A program made the position numbers and the translations under genes. From Gamarada debralockiae (lineage: Eukaryota > Ascomycota > Leotiomycetes > Helotiales > Hyphodiscaceae), in contig NXFV01001553.1 of the NCBI GenBank assembly GCA_002803225.1, positions 19,276 through 83,275 on the forward strand: 64,000 nt of DNA, given 5' to 3'. Shown piece by piece: positions 1 to 12,338 of the stretch; the first letter of the stretch is position 1, and the number at the start of each line of letters is the position of its first letter. Below the pieces are notes generated by a model. That model was not told where the DNA came from. It ran no database searches and saw only the letters and a program-made list of their open reading frames with translations.

Positions 1-1248
1 GTAAGGCTTATCTAGCAGATGTTCAAGCTACCCCATAGCCTTACCGTGTTTCTCTTACATTAGGTGATCTGATTCGAGGATAATACGTTTTTTAAAATAG
101 ACACGCATGCCTAGTGTTAGGGCTCACATTGGCCGTGTGCTGCCTTCGGTCGGGCTCTTTCTCAGTAGGAACGTGGCTGGCTTCTCCCCCTGTCGACATT
201 GGGAAACGTTAAACCGGCATGTGCGAATTGAAGGCATTCACCATAACTTTTTGGAGGTTGACCCTAGCAAGAAATTGGAAAATCCCCCGTTATCTCATCG
301 ATATTCTCCAGTGTCGTTCGCTGCTGACCAAAAGGTTGGAAATGGCCAACGGCTAACCCGTCTCAAGGATGAAAAGCCCCACCCACCGAATCAGAATCCC
401 TATACTAATGGAAAATTTCTGACTAGTGTTAAGGCTGAATCATTGAGCGCGGATAAGTGGGGGGTTAGGATTTGACTCCTTTTGACCGACTCTGGCTTGG
501 TGGGTGTGAACGCTCTGAAGATTCTAGCGGTTAGGGCTGAAATAAATGACGACCACTGCCATTGGCACTGGGACCACTGGTATGGGATTGTTCAGCCCTG
601 TGAACTAAAGACGTCTGAACGTTACATTTTGTGCAGGTACAGGATATATTACCGGTTCCCATTACAGAAATTGTGTTGCTTATGGGCGGCGGATGCCGCA
701 CGACTCCCAATCTTTTGCCGGGACAGAACTAAAAGAGCCTCAAAGGAGTCAAGGCAGTCACTACCCTAACCTGTCTTTTTCGGTCTTTCTTCCATTTCGT
801 GCGAAAAACGCATCCCTTACTACTACAACTCAAACGCCGGCAGGGTTCCTGGACAACCGATTCGCTACACTCCCAACATCCTGGCGAGCTCAATATCACA
901 TTACCTTCGTCGCTATCCTGTCAAACGCAAGAAAGAGTCTGCAGGTTGTCTTGACCCCAGACGTCATTCGTCCCGCATGGGACCTACTTGAAGAATCGTA
1001 GTAAATTTGCCAGCTTTCTTCGAGTTGAGTCTACCATTCACAGAACAGCGAATGATCTTGAGTCACCGCGTGACTAATTGCCTTGGGAGTCTTGAAGTTT
1101 ATTCGACTTCTTGAAGTACAGGGACATCTTCTGCCTTACGGTTGTGAAAATGTCGGACGATTGTTTAGGTTGTGGCCCTCAATAAAAGGCGAACGGCCGT
1201 TTTCATCCGAGCTCTCTCAATGGCGAGCCTCTCCAAACAAGACAACAT
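1..1248. other. Left-edge stretch without a recognisable gene
   Basis: Several open frames of 70-120 codons occur, but none resembles a known family and their residue composition looks random. An 8-base inverted repeat (1-8 against 37-44) is too small to interpret. The promoter of the NmrA-like gene at 1249 presumably lies in the last few hundred bases. Confidence 0.5.
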
Positions 1249-2278
1249 GATGAGAATAGCGATAGCAGGCTCTGGTGGGTTAGCACAGATATTTGCCTAC
1301 TATATTCACCAGACTGTTCACCAATTCGTAATATTATCTAGAATAGTATGTCTCCTCAACAAGTTCGATGATATTGGGGACCTTGGCTGACTTTTCAGGC
1401 TCGACCAGAACTCGAAGGCCTCGGATACCAGGTCGTCGTTGTCAACTACAACAACCAGACTGATCTTCAGTATAATCTTAGAGGTGTAGACCTCGTCATA
1501 TCGACGGTCTCTGGTAATCCTCAAATCAACCTCATCGATGCAGCAGCGGTTTCCAACGTCCGTCGCTTCGTCCCAGCAGAATTCGAAGGACCACCCGGAC
1601 GTCGACCCGCAAATGATCCATTAGACCGTGGCAGAGCAGCGTGTCTTGATCGGCTTCGTCACTGGTCTCATCAACGTCGACCGATGCGTTCAACTATCTT
1701 CTCTTGTGGTGTCTTCTACGAAAGATTTGCCCGTGGGGGTCTGGCGGCGATGGGAATTGGACTCTCGACCGGAGTATCGTATCAAGGCTCTTACTTGATG
1801 GACATTGGAGCTGGCACCGCGGAAATCGTCGAGCGCACTCATTCCGGTCAACCCACGACGATTAGCATGATCTCAGTCAACGACGTGGGAAGATTCCTCG
1901 TTGCGGCTATTGACTTGGATCCGCAGTCGTGGCCGGGAGAGTTCAGAATGCAAGGAGATCGAAGGACTGTAACTCAGATACTAGAGTGGGCTGAAGCTGT
2001 CAAAGGAGGTGAATTTTTGCGTTTCTTCTATGAGAGATGACGTGCTGACAGAGTCAGGGGCACTATTCTCAACCGACATCATCGAGCCCGGAGATTTGGC
2101 CGCTCATCTACAGCATGCGACGTACTTTCAAGACTGGGCAAAGGTCAATCGTATCCAGGAGCTCATTGCTACCGAGCAACGAAGATATGATTTTGTTCAA
2201 CCGAACCTCAACGCACTCGTTAACGTCACTCCGACACCATTCTGGGATTGGCTGAGAGCACACTGGGGGGCTCAGTAG
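1249..2278 (+). pseudogene. NmrA-like / isoflavone-reductase-family NAD(P)-binding protein, frame interrupted
   Basis: The start MRIAIAGSGG carries the N-terminal dinucleotide-binding glycine motif of atypical short-chain reductases of the NmrA/isoflavone-reductase type. A 53-base intron (1346-1398, GTATGT...CTGAC...CAG) joins the first exon to a segment with the family features RRFVPAEFEG, the FYERF region and the C-terminal QPNLNALV...FWDWL. Near 2010 the frame changes. Either one base has been gained in the T-run 2014-2018, or there is a 49-base intron (2009-2057, GTGAAT...GTCAG) that keeps phase but removes a block the family normally keeps. I lean toward a frameshift. With the frame followed across the break the product would be about 320 residues, normal for the family. 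Substrate unknown; such proteins are cytosolic reductases or redox sensors. Confidence 0.65.
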
Positions 2279-3914
2279 CATCTGCACTTACCTTGTCGAA
2301 GGTAAACTGGGTCAAACGGTGCAAAACAGTGCCCAGCGTTGACAAAGGGAATACGGCTCGGGGTAAAGGACTTGGAGAGGAGGCTTTCTTTCTTGGTTGT
2401 TTAAGTACAGGTTATAAATTGACAGGACGAGCATGTTTGATACATGGCTTCGCAATGAGTCTCCTCGACAACACCTCATTCCCCTCAAATTTAGGTCTCT
2501 GCGGGACCGTATAACTCCTCATAGAAGTGTCTTTACTTAGCCTTTCAGCCCCTGTTGCGAGTCAAAAGAGATCTTGCAACCAACTGGGCGGGGATGCCAA
2601 GTTTTGACCTCTCTTAAGAATTTGAAATACCCACATGAAAACCAAAATGAAAATGCGGTCAACGTTCCTGGCATCCACTGTATGTAGTCTGCTCTGCAAG
2701 TTGTCCCCTGAGAAGAGTAGTCCCATCCCGTTCACTCGAATCCCTTTAACCCCCAACTTCTTGACTTGAGCCTCACCGCAACCGAATCGGAATTCCCGAT
2801 AGCCGAATCCTTCAATCTCTAACGTCATCTGCATTCCTGCATCCCAGTAATCCTATATGCAATGCTCCCTTGAGCAATAATCCTTTCTCCTTTCACCACC
2901 ATCTCTGCGCTAGTCCCAATCCAGACCACCCCACTAAGTCCGTAAGCACATCCCCAGTTCTCAAAAGTATCGCCAAAATCAGCCCTACCTAAATCTCTCG
3001 CCTCCTCTAACAGTCTTCAAACTCTCAAAAACTCCTAAGTAAAGCACCTTTACTAAAGAAAGGCAAAGGATTGTCGGAAATTGCGGCGATAGCCTTCTTC
3101 CGACATCCCAATTCCCAAAACGTTCGAATTCCTAGCCTCGTCCTCGCACTTGCGCAAGGCTCGAAAGAAGGAAAGAAGACTTTTGACGTCAAGGATGGGT
3201 AAATTGCGGTCGGGCTGGGTTTATGTTTGAAGGAGCGTTTGCTGATTGCTTCTAATACGATTGTGTTTGGGGTAGCATCAAGTGATGCAAGATGCAACTG
3301 TGCCTGCTGACTACCGATCGGAGTTGCCAAATGTAATCAAAGTCTCGATGATGACGACGAGGCTGGGGTTCAAGATCATTCTTTGCCTCAAGTGCTTGCT
3401 TTTTTTCGGCCTTTCCAAGGACCGTGTTGCTGACTTTTGCTATTCGCGTTCTACTCGGTCTTGCGACCCTGGAGCGTTTTCTCTTTTCTGTGATTGTAGT
3501 TGCTGCTTTAAGAGTCGTGATGTCTTCGTATTGGTGCAAATTCGAGGTTTGTGGTGACATCCAGAAGTCTATGTCGCCTGAAGTCGCCTTTTTGTTGTTA
3601 ATATCTTTCGCAGTCAACGAACGCCCTTTAAATTCAAGTACAGCTCCGCGTTCCCGTCAGTCACCGAGTCTTCTTTGGTCTTGCATCTAGGTAGGCCATC
3701 ATACGCCCGTCCTCTTGCTCTTTCGCATTCCTATTTCGGAAACGATTACACCTTCCGACTAGTGACAGCTCCGGGAAATGTTGACGAAGATTGGCGGGGG
3801 CGTACACTTCTGGAGGTCGTGGATACGAGAAATTTAGAATCTCAGGAGCTTGGCGTTGCGGGATACTCCGTCTCGGAAGAGGGATGATCTCAGCTTCGGA
3901 GGCTGTTCAAATAA
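2279..3914. other. Gap with one unassigned coding-like stretch on the minus strand
   Basis: No gene can be closed here. On the minus strand, about 2640-2960, two adjoining open segments in different frames have protein-like composition (FENWGCAYGLSGVVWIG, then MTLEIEGFGYREFRFG). They may be remains of one gene. I cannot assign a family. The rest is non-coding by eye. Confidence 0.35.
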
Positions 3915-5031
3915 TCATTCTCCTTGGGTGCTTTGTCCTCTGACGGTAGCCTCTCGAGGTAGAGGGTTTTGTTGGCTGCCTGCGGATCTTTCAAGGTCCT
4001 CTCTTCTCCACTCTTCTAATTGGCGCTGCTCTTCAAGCCTCTGTTTTGCACGTTCGTATTATGGAAAAGTCAGTTGGACCGTAAGAACTCGTTGTTTTGG
4101 AGAGTGTACATACGTATCCTTCTAATGTTGCCAACAATGGTAGAATCAGGGGTATGACCACCACAATTTGCCCAAAGCTAAATGTGTTCTGATGGCCTAA
4201 ATTTGGCGCCAACAGCAGGCCAGGATATTCCTCAAGTCTCGTATCCTCATAGCCCCAGATATACCGAACATTAAGCCAATCCACACCAGAACAAAAGGTG
4301 CGGCGGGTGAGAAGATAATAGATTTCTGACATGGAAAAAAGACTTTCAGACCAATGCAGGAATACTACAATAATGAGAATAAAAAAGGTAATTCTAGATC
4401 GTGCATCAAAACTCGTCGGGCTGTGAGGGACGCAGCAGCGCGCGAGGCAGGCTGCAGCCTCTCCGGGAACTGGCCTACACTCTTTGCAACAATGCCGGCA
4501 GTAAAGCCGAAAGTTCGAGAGCAGCTTTGCGCCACGATAAACAGTAAACAAACTATGGAAACGCCTAGCAGACTTATTACTAGGAGTGTTTCAGACTTTG
4601 TGATATAGTTTCCCAGTGATAGCAACGCCACCACGTGGGTGAAGCTCGCAAACCACGCAATGTACACAACAAGGTTGAAGTGGTAGCCTGATATTGTAGT
4701 CCACTCGTTGAGGGGCGCAATCAGAATGGCCAGTCTTGTGATCATTTGCTGGTCTGCCATCGCCAAGATTAATGGATTCAGAGTTGCATCGAGGATGCGG
4801 AGGTTGCGAGAGTTCATGTCAAAAAATGGCTTTCTGCAGGTGAATTTGAGCACTGTGGCGACGAGGGTTACGGTTGCCGAGAAAATGAAACCTACACAGA
4901 CCTAAAGCGTTACTTATCAGCCTTATTCTTTATAATAGATTGTAGGGAATTACCTCGATCCCAGCAATGTCTGGGTTTGGTTGGAGCTCGCCACAGTTCC
5001 GTAGAACTCCTGCACAGCTGTTCGGCGCCAT
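3915..5031 (-). CDS. Fungal multi-pass (about 7 TM) membrane protein, frame not closed
   Basis: Exon 1 (4954-5031) encodes MAPNSCAGVLRNCGEL..NPDIAGIE, a start typical of a large orphan family of fungal seven-helix membrane proteins. A 52-base phase-0 intron (4902-4953) follows. Exon 2 holds several hydrophobic helices, including the family hallmark ISGYHFNLVVYIAWFASFTH, and later FSFGQIVVVIPLILPLLATLEGY. A 73-base intron (4041-4113, GTATGT...CTGAC...CAG) leads to a charged cytosolic tail ending at the TGA 3915-3917. Between about 4400 and 4530 the reading frame changes and I find no convincing intron of the needed length. There is therefore either an unrecognised splice or a frameshift that would make this a pseudogene. 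Function unknown; plasma-membrane location is inferred only from the helices. Confidence 0.6.
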
Positions 5032-5421
5032 TAGGAAGGATGGAGGCTGTTGTTCCAAATCATTGAAAAAGTGGGTGGGGTCCCGTGCTTTTAAGAATGA
5101 GAGATGGCGAGGCGGGAGTGGCTATGGCGGCGCGGCAGAGGGGAGAGACAAAGATCAAACCTGCCAAATCAGCATGGCGAAACAAAAAGTGGCTTCTTTG
5201 CGGCATTTTGCAACTTTGCACATCTGAGAGAGAGGGGATAAGGAAATGTTCAATTGAGGTCATGATTCCTGGCATTAGTCTGACATCAGGATGGGGTCCA
5301 GAGAAGTCTCATGAAAAAAGATAGGGTCCAGACTGAATCAGTGCAATTAATTTCTGCATTAGGAATGCATCCTCAACTCCGGGCTTTCATATCCTACAGC
5401 ATTGTACACTACGTAGCTAGT

Positions 5422-7198
5422 TCAATAACCGCTCTGCTCTCTTCTTGTATCAGCATTCTTGGCGCCATCGCCCGCCTCCTTGATAGCCTGATCATCACCT
5501 CTCAGCTTCGCAAAATACGCCTTGATATCCTCTGCACCAAGAGCTTTACCGCTCCCAGCGAATTCCTGGAACAAAGGTCGGAGCTTCTCCTTTAGATGAT
5601 TGTACGCCATGACACCCTCAATCGCTCTGACACGATCAACATTCTTGAGAGCACTCTCGCCACGTTCGTAGATACTTCCGCTTCCAATTGTACTGCCTTC
5701 ACCATCATCACCATCTTCTGAAAAAGGAGGCTCGTAAATTTCTTCCTCTTCCAGGAGCTGTGGATGCTTGGAGAGGTCGGAGAAGCAGTCGGAGCAGCGG
5801 CAGAGGTGGTCTCGGAAATCGGCTTTGAAGAATAATGAAAGCTGTCCTAATGGTGCTGAGGGTAGTGCTTTGACTTTGCAGGCAGGCGCGCTCTCGGTCA
5901 TTGTGTCAGCTAAGACGCTAGGTAGCATGGAGTCTGTTGTGCCATTCGTCTCAACGCTGTCACTGCTTTCTTTAACTCGCTTCGATGCGCTAGAAGTGAC
6001 TGAGTCGGCATCGTCGTCTGCCTTGCGCTTCTTCGATATGGGAAGATGCGACGCGATCAGCTCTTCAGTCTTGCCAAGAAGGCCTTTCTCTGGAGAGGGA
6101 GCAGCACTTCTTCTGAAGACTGGTCCCAAGAAGCCACGACCACCAGCATATCGCTTGATCCAGGGGTGAGCCTCAACACACTTGTAGCAAATGAAGCCTT
6201 CAAAGTCCTCTTCGTGGGGGAATCCAGGCGGAATTGGCGGATCTTCATCATCTTCATCTTCATCATCTTCTGCGCCAGCTTCTGTTCTCGCTGAAGGTTC
6301 GGTGCCGTTGATAGCTGGAACTGGCGTATTCTTATTCGCTTCTCCGTTGGATTCATCAACCACTACTTCTGCAACCTCTGTGATGGATTCCAGAAGCCCT
6401 TCACTCTTTCTCGGAGTGGCTTTTCGGCTCGTATGTTCGTACCAGTCCGGTCCCAAACCGACGATGCATCCCGGATGCCACCAATCTTCGCCACACCCTC
6501 CAGTCTCAATTGTACCCAAGCCTAAACATTGAAACATTGTTCCCTTCTGCATGAAAGGATCATAATCACATTCGCATCCACAAAATCGATTCTGGAAGTT
6601 TTGATTGTATTTGTTGTTCGGGTCCGGGGCTTCAGAATGCACTCCGCCTTTCGTATTGGTCTCCGAATGTATGCGCAGAGCACAGGGCGAAGTGGCAGGC
6701 AGACGCGTAGTTCCACAATCGCATGTGAAGTTCCTCTTGTTAAAGATCTCTACTAATGTGTGTTCTCCATGACATTGTACCGAGCAAGCATAGCAGACGC
6801 CAGCTGGAGTGTAAGGATCGGATGGATTGGTTGGTCGAGGGTTGCACGTTAGGCAAGCAAATACTTGCTGACGGAGAGGTCCTAGAGGCTTTGTACAATT
6901 TTCGATACTCTGTTGAATGATGATCAGCACTGCAGGAACTTGATGATGGAAGGGTTTTTACATAGGGCAGAGCTTCGCGCGCGTCAGCCTCGAGCTGAAG
7001 TTGGCTATTGATGAATCTGATGCCGTGTCAGTATGGCTATGCCCGTTTCACGCTCCAGAATGGATCAGGGACCTACTCTGCAGCTGTATGCGAATCATCC
7101 GATTTCTGGGAGGAGAAGCTCTGGCTTCGTGCCGGGCCACTCGTCTGGCTGCTTGAGATTTCAGTGAAGCTGGATTCGGGGACCGGTGGAGGATCCAT
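5422..7198 (-). CDS. UBR7: UBR7-type N-recognin (UBR box + PHD-like finger), putative E3 ubiquitin ligase
   Basis: Three exons (7077-7198, 6962-7016, 5422-6909) separated by introns of 60 and 52 bases give an open 554-residue product. The UBR-box cysteines start at VFACLTCNP (about residue 75) and run to about 135. A PHD-like finger follows at about 168-215 (RFCGCECDYDPF ... DWWHPGCIVG), with a further GFICYKCVEAHPW segment near 310. An acidic, low-complexity linker leads to a helical C-terminus. This order and length match metazoan UBR7 and fission yeast Mlo2, which bind N-degrons and histone substrates; nuclear location is inferred from the family. The start at 7198 was chosen because the first exon is then in phase; an upstream in-frame Met would add about 37 residues. 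It is divergent from MCM2 and both genes look intact. Confidence 0.9.
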
Positions 7199-7825
7199 GA
7201 TGGCGCGATTGGATTTGATGGTTCTCGAGATGTTGAAGATTCGGGGATGATGAATTGTTGAAGGTTCGAAGATACGCGGTTGGTCTTTGTTTGGTTTGTT
7301 CAGCCTCACGGTCGAGGCGACTTCGCGGTGGACACAAAAGAGCCCATACTACGCCGCGACAAGGGCGTACAATGCAACCAAAATCGAGCCATGGAAATCC
7401 ATTTTGAATTGCTGAAACTTGGAGAACAAATAAAATACGCTCTTCTCAACAGAATGGTCTTTTCAAAATAATTTTACGGATCTTGTAGAGTTTTTGACTA
7501 CCCTCTGAAGATATGGTCAGGTGACCCAAAAACCACTTAACACGAAAGCCTAGCGCGACACGTCCCTCGCGTCTTCAACTCGCGTTTTCAATGCTCGTTA
7601 CGCGCTGAGACTTTCCCCCCAATTCGTTTTCCAATTCACCATCAACTTCTAACTTTTCATCTCACGAAGTATTCCGACAATACAACTTTCTCTTTAAGTT
7701 ACTGTATAACATATTGAGACATTGAATCGTCATGAGGTACACACAATCATCCTTTAAATTCTTCACCCACCAACCCCTGAATCCGAAACTGACACTTCCC
7801 TAATAGTTCTCCTCTTCGACCCAAC
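7199..7825. promoter_or_regulatory. Bidirectional promoter of UBR7 and MCM2 with a G1/S-type element
   Basis: This 627-base intergenic stretch serves two divergent genes. A perfect SCB-type element CACGAAA lies at 7541-7547, and a CGCG-rich stretch (7552-7611, several CGCG cores but no perfect ACGCGT) follows closer to MCM2. In yeasts, SBF/MBF sites of this kind drive MCM genes at G1/S; their use here is inference. The bases just before the MCM2 ATG (7826) are CT-rich, as is common in ascomycete 5' leaders. Confidence 0.4.
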
Positions 7826-10491
7826 ATGTCTTCCGCAAATCGTGGAACCAGTGGCAGAAATCATCGCAAGCGTTCAAGAGAGCCTGAAGACGACCTTCCT
7901 GCTGGTCCTGGCGCATCCAGCCCCGCTGGTGATATTCGATCCTCACCTCCCGCCTACCCCATTCAACACGGTGGTGACGACGATGATGATATTGAGGACG
8001 ATGTTGAGCTTGCGCTCGATATCGACGATGCCGACGAAATGGCTGAAGATGAAGATGGAATCGACCTCTTTGCCAACAACTTCGAAAGAGACTACAAGCA
8101 GCGCGAGAATGATCAGTACGACGAGCGAGACATTGACGATGATGGCGAATACGACGAACTTGATGTAGCGCAAAGAAGACAACTAGAAGCTCGTTTGAAT
8201 CGTCGTGATCGCGAGCTTGCACGACAACGCCGCATGCCAGCTGCTTTTCTCCAGGACGAAGAAGACGAAGCCGGCGACCTCGACCTCATGAACCAGCCCA
8301 GACGTCGCCGCCATCACTATGACGAAGATGAGGACGAAGACATGCAGGACGATATTATGGAAGAGGAACTTTCCCTTGAGACACTGCAAGATGTTAAGGC
8401 ATCCAGCTTGGTCGAGTGGGTTTCTCAACATGCCGTTCAGAGGACCATCAAACGGGAATTCAAGGCCTTCCTCACCGAATACACAGACGAGCACGGAGAT
8501 TCAGTTTACGGAAGTCGCATTCGAACACTCGGAGAAGTCAACGCAGAATCCCTTGAAGTCTCATACGACCATCTCTCTTCGTCAAAGGCTATTCTGGCTT
8601 ACTTCTTGGCCAACGCTCCCGAAGAGATGCTCAAGTTGTTTGATGAAGTAGCCATGGAAGTCACCCTTCTCCACTACCCAGATTACGAGCGCATCCATTC
8701 CGAGATCCACGTCCGCATTTCAGACCTTCCCGTTCACTACACTCTTCGTCAATTGCGCCAAACCCATTTGAACTGCCTTGTTCGTGTCAGCGGTGTGGTC
8801 ACTCGTCGAAGTGGTGTCTTCCCGCAACTCAAATACATTATGTTTGACTGTGGAAAGTGCCATACTCGACTTGGTCCCTTCCAACAGGAGTCCAACGTTG
8901 AAGTGAAGATCTCCTACTGTCAGAACTGCCAATCTCGTGGGCCATTCAACCTCAATTCCGAAAAGACTGTTTACCGCAATTACCAAAAGCTCACTCTCCA
9001 GGAATCCCCTGGTACCGTTCCTGCTGGTCGTCTTCCTCGCCACCGTGAAGTCATCCTTCTTTGGGATCTCATTGACAAGGCTAAGCCTGGAGAGGAGATC
9101 GAGGTCACCGGTGTTTACCGCAATAACTACGATGCCCAGCTCAACAACCGAAATGGCTTCCCAGTCTTTGCCACAATTCTAGAGGCTAACAATGTTGTCA
9201 AGTCTCATGATCAACTTGCTGGCTTCAGATTGACAGAGGAAGATGAGCATCAAATCAGAGCATTGGCCCGCGATCCCCAAATCATTGACAAGATCATTCA
9301 TTCAATAGCTCCCAGCATCTACGGCCACACCGATATTAAGACAGCAGTGGCACTTTCATTGTTTGGTGGTGTAGCCAAAGAGAGACCAGGAAAGCATCAA
9401 ATCCGTGGCGATATTAACGTTCTGCTTCTCGGTGATCCAGGAACAGCCAAGTCACAAGTTTTGAAGTATGTCGAGAAGACTGCCCATCGTGCTGTCTTTG
9501 CTACTGGCCAAGGAGCCAGTGCCGTCGGTTTGACAGCCAGTGTTCGTAAAGACCCTTTGACGAGCGAGTGGACTTTGGAAGGAGGAGCCTTGGTTCTTGC
9601 AGACAGAGGAACGTGCCTCATTGACGAGTTCGACAAGATGAACGATCAGGATCGAACATCTATCCACGAAGCTATGGAACAGCAAACCATCTCCATCTCC
9701 AAAGCTGGTATCGTCACTACTCTTCAAGCTCGTTGTGGTATCATTGCCGCAGCAAATCCAATTGGTGGCCGCTACAATTCGACGATTCCGTTCTCCCAGA
9801 ATGTCGAACTCACAGAGCCCATCTTGTCTCGTTTCGACATCCTCTGCGTCGTTCGCGATACTGTGGACCCTGCTGAGGATGAGAGGCTTGCCAGATTTGT
9901 CGTCGGCTCTCACGGAAGATCTCACCCAGTCTCCCAAGCAATTGACGAGAACCAAGATGCTATGGATGTTGAGCATGATTCTGGTATGCGTGCCGGAGCT
10001 GTTAATGGTGGAGAGCCAAAGCAAGAAGGAGAAATCTCGCAAGAATTGCTTCGAAAGTACATTCTCTACGCAAGAGAAAGATGCAGCCCCAAACTCTATA
10101 ATATCGACGAGGAGAAAGTTTCGAAGCTCTTCGCTGATATGAGAAGAGAGTCATTGGCAACTGGTGCCTACCCAATCACTGTAAGTCCTCCATACTGATT
10201 ACCTGATCATGACTAACATGAGAACAGGTCCGTCATCTTGAAGCCATCATGCGCATCAGCGAGGCCTTCTGCAGAATGCGACTTTCCGACTACGTTTCTT
10301 CCCAAGACGTTGATCGAGCCATCGCAGTCACAATTGACTCCTTCGTTGGAAGTCAGAAGGTCAGCTGCAAGAAGGCCCTTGCTCGTGCATTCGCAAAGTA
10401 TACTCTGGCTAGACCGGGTCAGGGAAAGAAGACTGGAGCAGCAAGAAACTTGGAGCGTGGAAATAGAGTTGCTACCGCATCGATGGCTTAG
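7826..10491 (+). CDS. mcm2: MCM2, replicative helicase subunit
   Basis: Exon 1 (7826-10180) and exon 2 (10228-10491) are separated by a 47-base intron (GTAAGT...CTAAC...CAG) and encode 872 residues, close to yeast Mcm2 (868). The N-terminus is strongly acidic with basic patches, as in Mcm2, where it binds histones and is phosphorylated by DDK. The zinc finger starts near residue 342 (CGKCHTRLG ... CQNCQ). Walker A is GDPGTAKSQ near 536, Walker B/MCM signature LIDEFDKM near 599, and the arginine finger SRFD near 668. The C-terminal lid runs through exon 2 (VRHLEAIMRISEAFCRMRL). It is a subunit of the nuclear MCM2-7 ring. No lesions are seen. Confidence 0.97.
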
Positions 10492-11202
10492 AAGACAGTG
10501 TGACGTATGGAGTTATGGATACCTTGTTTTAGTGGATTAGGATTGTACTGTACACACTTGCTATGACTTAATGAGAATCACTGTTTTGAGATAAAGATTG
10601 AATTGGGAAGAGGTCGTGTTGTGGTGGCTTGCTTTTGGAAACTTGATTCGGTAAACGTCTAAAGATGCGGCCCTGTTTTGACAACAGGAGCTTCTAGGAT
10701 CAAAATAATCACAAACTCAGGGAATAGCATCCATGGATCCAAGATTGAAACATTCTCAACACACCAAAATTTTCTGATATTTTCCCCGGGAGACAGTGGC
10801 GCTATAATTTTAGCGGATTTTCGGAGCCCGTTTGCTTCCGCCAGGGAAGTCGAGTATGGACGTGCAACAAAAACACGTGACGTGTTAATTTCATTTGCTT
10901 CTCGCCCTTTGAAACGCGTCAACCCCCAAAGTTCACGTTCATCCAAACATTTGAAGTTAACGTTCCGGGTTGAACGACTGCGTTTCCATGGCTTTACATT
11001 CCGAGTGCCAACTGACCTCCTGCACGCCGACCTCGAGCTCTAGCACGTGAAACATCCCGAGCATTGGACAACCAACGTTCGGTCGACTACCGGTGCATTC
11101 TCTCAACTAGAGTGAAGACCCGAATCCTAGATGCTGAACGGGCTCTCATCGGATCCCAATCGCTGAACATAATTGAACGTATACCGGTACGATATCAGCG
11201 GA
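10492..11202. other. Gap downstream of MCM2
   Basis: About 150 bases of likely MCM2 3' UTR are followed by sequence in which I see no recognisable gene. A 121-codon open frame at 10678-11043 has no family features. Confidence 0.5.
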
Positions 11203-12338
11203 ATGGAGCAACCAAACGCTATTCAGGTATCCGAGGACCTTCTGAGCTCTCTTCTCGCATCGGTCAATTCCCTCCGTGACTCTGTTACAAAACTGCAGGC
11301 TGAGAACCTTGGACTACGCCATGAGCTGGGAACTGTAAAGACCGATCTGGTGACGCTGCGACAGAATCCGAGGATGAGGTTTCCTCCGTTCAAAAAATTG
11401 GCCGTGGAAATACGTCAGTAAGTTATGTTTCATATGAATTCGTGCCATTTTCTTGACTGGAAAAAGGTACTTGGAAAGCGAATATGCTTGATTACTCTGG
11501 CACAATCACTCAAACCCGCAGAGTGATTGAAGTTGTTATTTCAAACCGGTCTATTTGAAAGATCCTAAACGTCGACAAGTCATGAGATTTTCATCGTATG
11601 TTTCGATTGATGCCGCATGACTAACTTTGCCATTGCAAGATGATCTGGCGTTTTGCCTGCAAGACTCCTCAGTTCACATCTTGCGCGAATATGTTATGAG
11701 CAGAAGCAAGATTAACTCTGTTGTTAATTCCTGCAAAGAAGCACGAACAGAGGCAATAGCTTTGAAACTTGATTTCTACACCTTCGGCCCATGGTACTGT
11801 TCTGGTGGGGACGAGAGTGGCATAATCAAGAATTATGTCAACTTCGATATCAATAGGATATGGGTTCCTTGGGCAGAACTTCTCTCTCCCTAACGATATT
11901 CGATGTTTCTGCGGTAAATGTCGAGGCTTAGATTACCGCACAACGCCATGTCGTGATAAGTTTAACTCATCACGCAGAGTTCTGTCCAACGAAGCTTGCG
12001 CGCATGGCAGTCAATATTGATGATTGGTTCTACCACAAGGATAGCGAAACTGAACTGGGTGTTACTGAAACCCTCTTCATGTACGGCGTTCGAGAATTAC
12101 TGCTCGTTGTGGGAGATTTCGAGCATGCAGAAAATGAAAGAGACGTATGTTCATCACACCAACTCAACAGCCATGGGAAGTTGGCAATCGCATGTCAACT
12201 TCTGAGCGGGATACCGTGGACTCGCATCTTGGACAATGGCAGGAGATGGAAGAAGCGAAGGTTCAATTCATGCAAGAATATAAGGATCAGCGTGCGAAGG
12301 ATAGGCAGGCTGTCTTAGAAGGTAGGCGCTTGGCTTAA
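11203..12338 (+). pseudogene. 2EXR-domain protein relic
   Basis: The N-terminal part (from ATG 11203) has a short coiled coil and then FPPFKKLAVEIR, the start of the fungal 2EXR domain. A 53-base phase-1 intron (11414-11466) leads into TWKANM and RRVIEV. Two in-frame TGA codons follow (11556-11558 and 11583-11585). A 44-base intron (11596-11639) then joins NSCKEARTEAIALK...NFDINRIWV, the later half of the domain. A further stop at 11891-11893 precedes the next acceptor, and a one-base frame break sits near 12145 before the charged C-terminal helix that ends at 12338. Several independent lesions make this a pseudogene. The 2EXR family is highly expanded in filamentous ascomycetes and its function is unknown. 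Confidence 0.65.

Noticed and set aside
1..44. Inverted repeat GTAAGGCT / AGCCTTAC with a 28-base loop
   Set aside because: Eight base pairs with a long loop is expected by chance; no attachment site or element border is seen.
9452..10042. Minus-strand open frame of 196 codons
   Set aside because: Antisense to MCM2.
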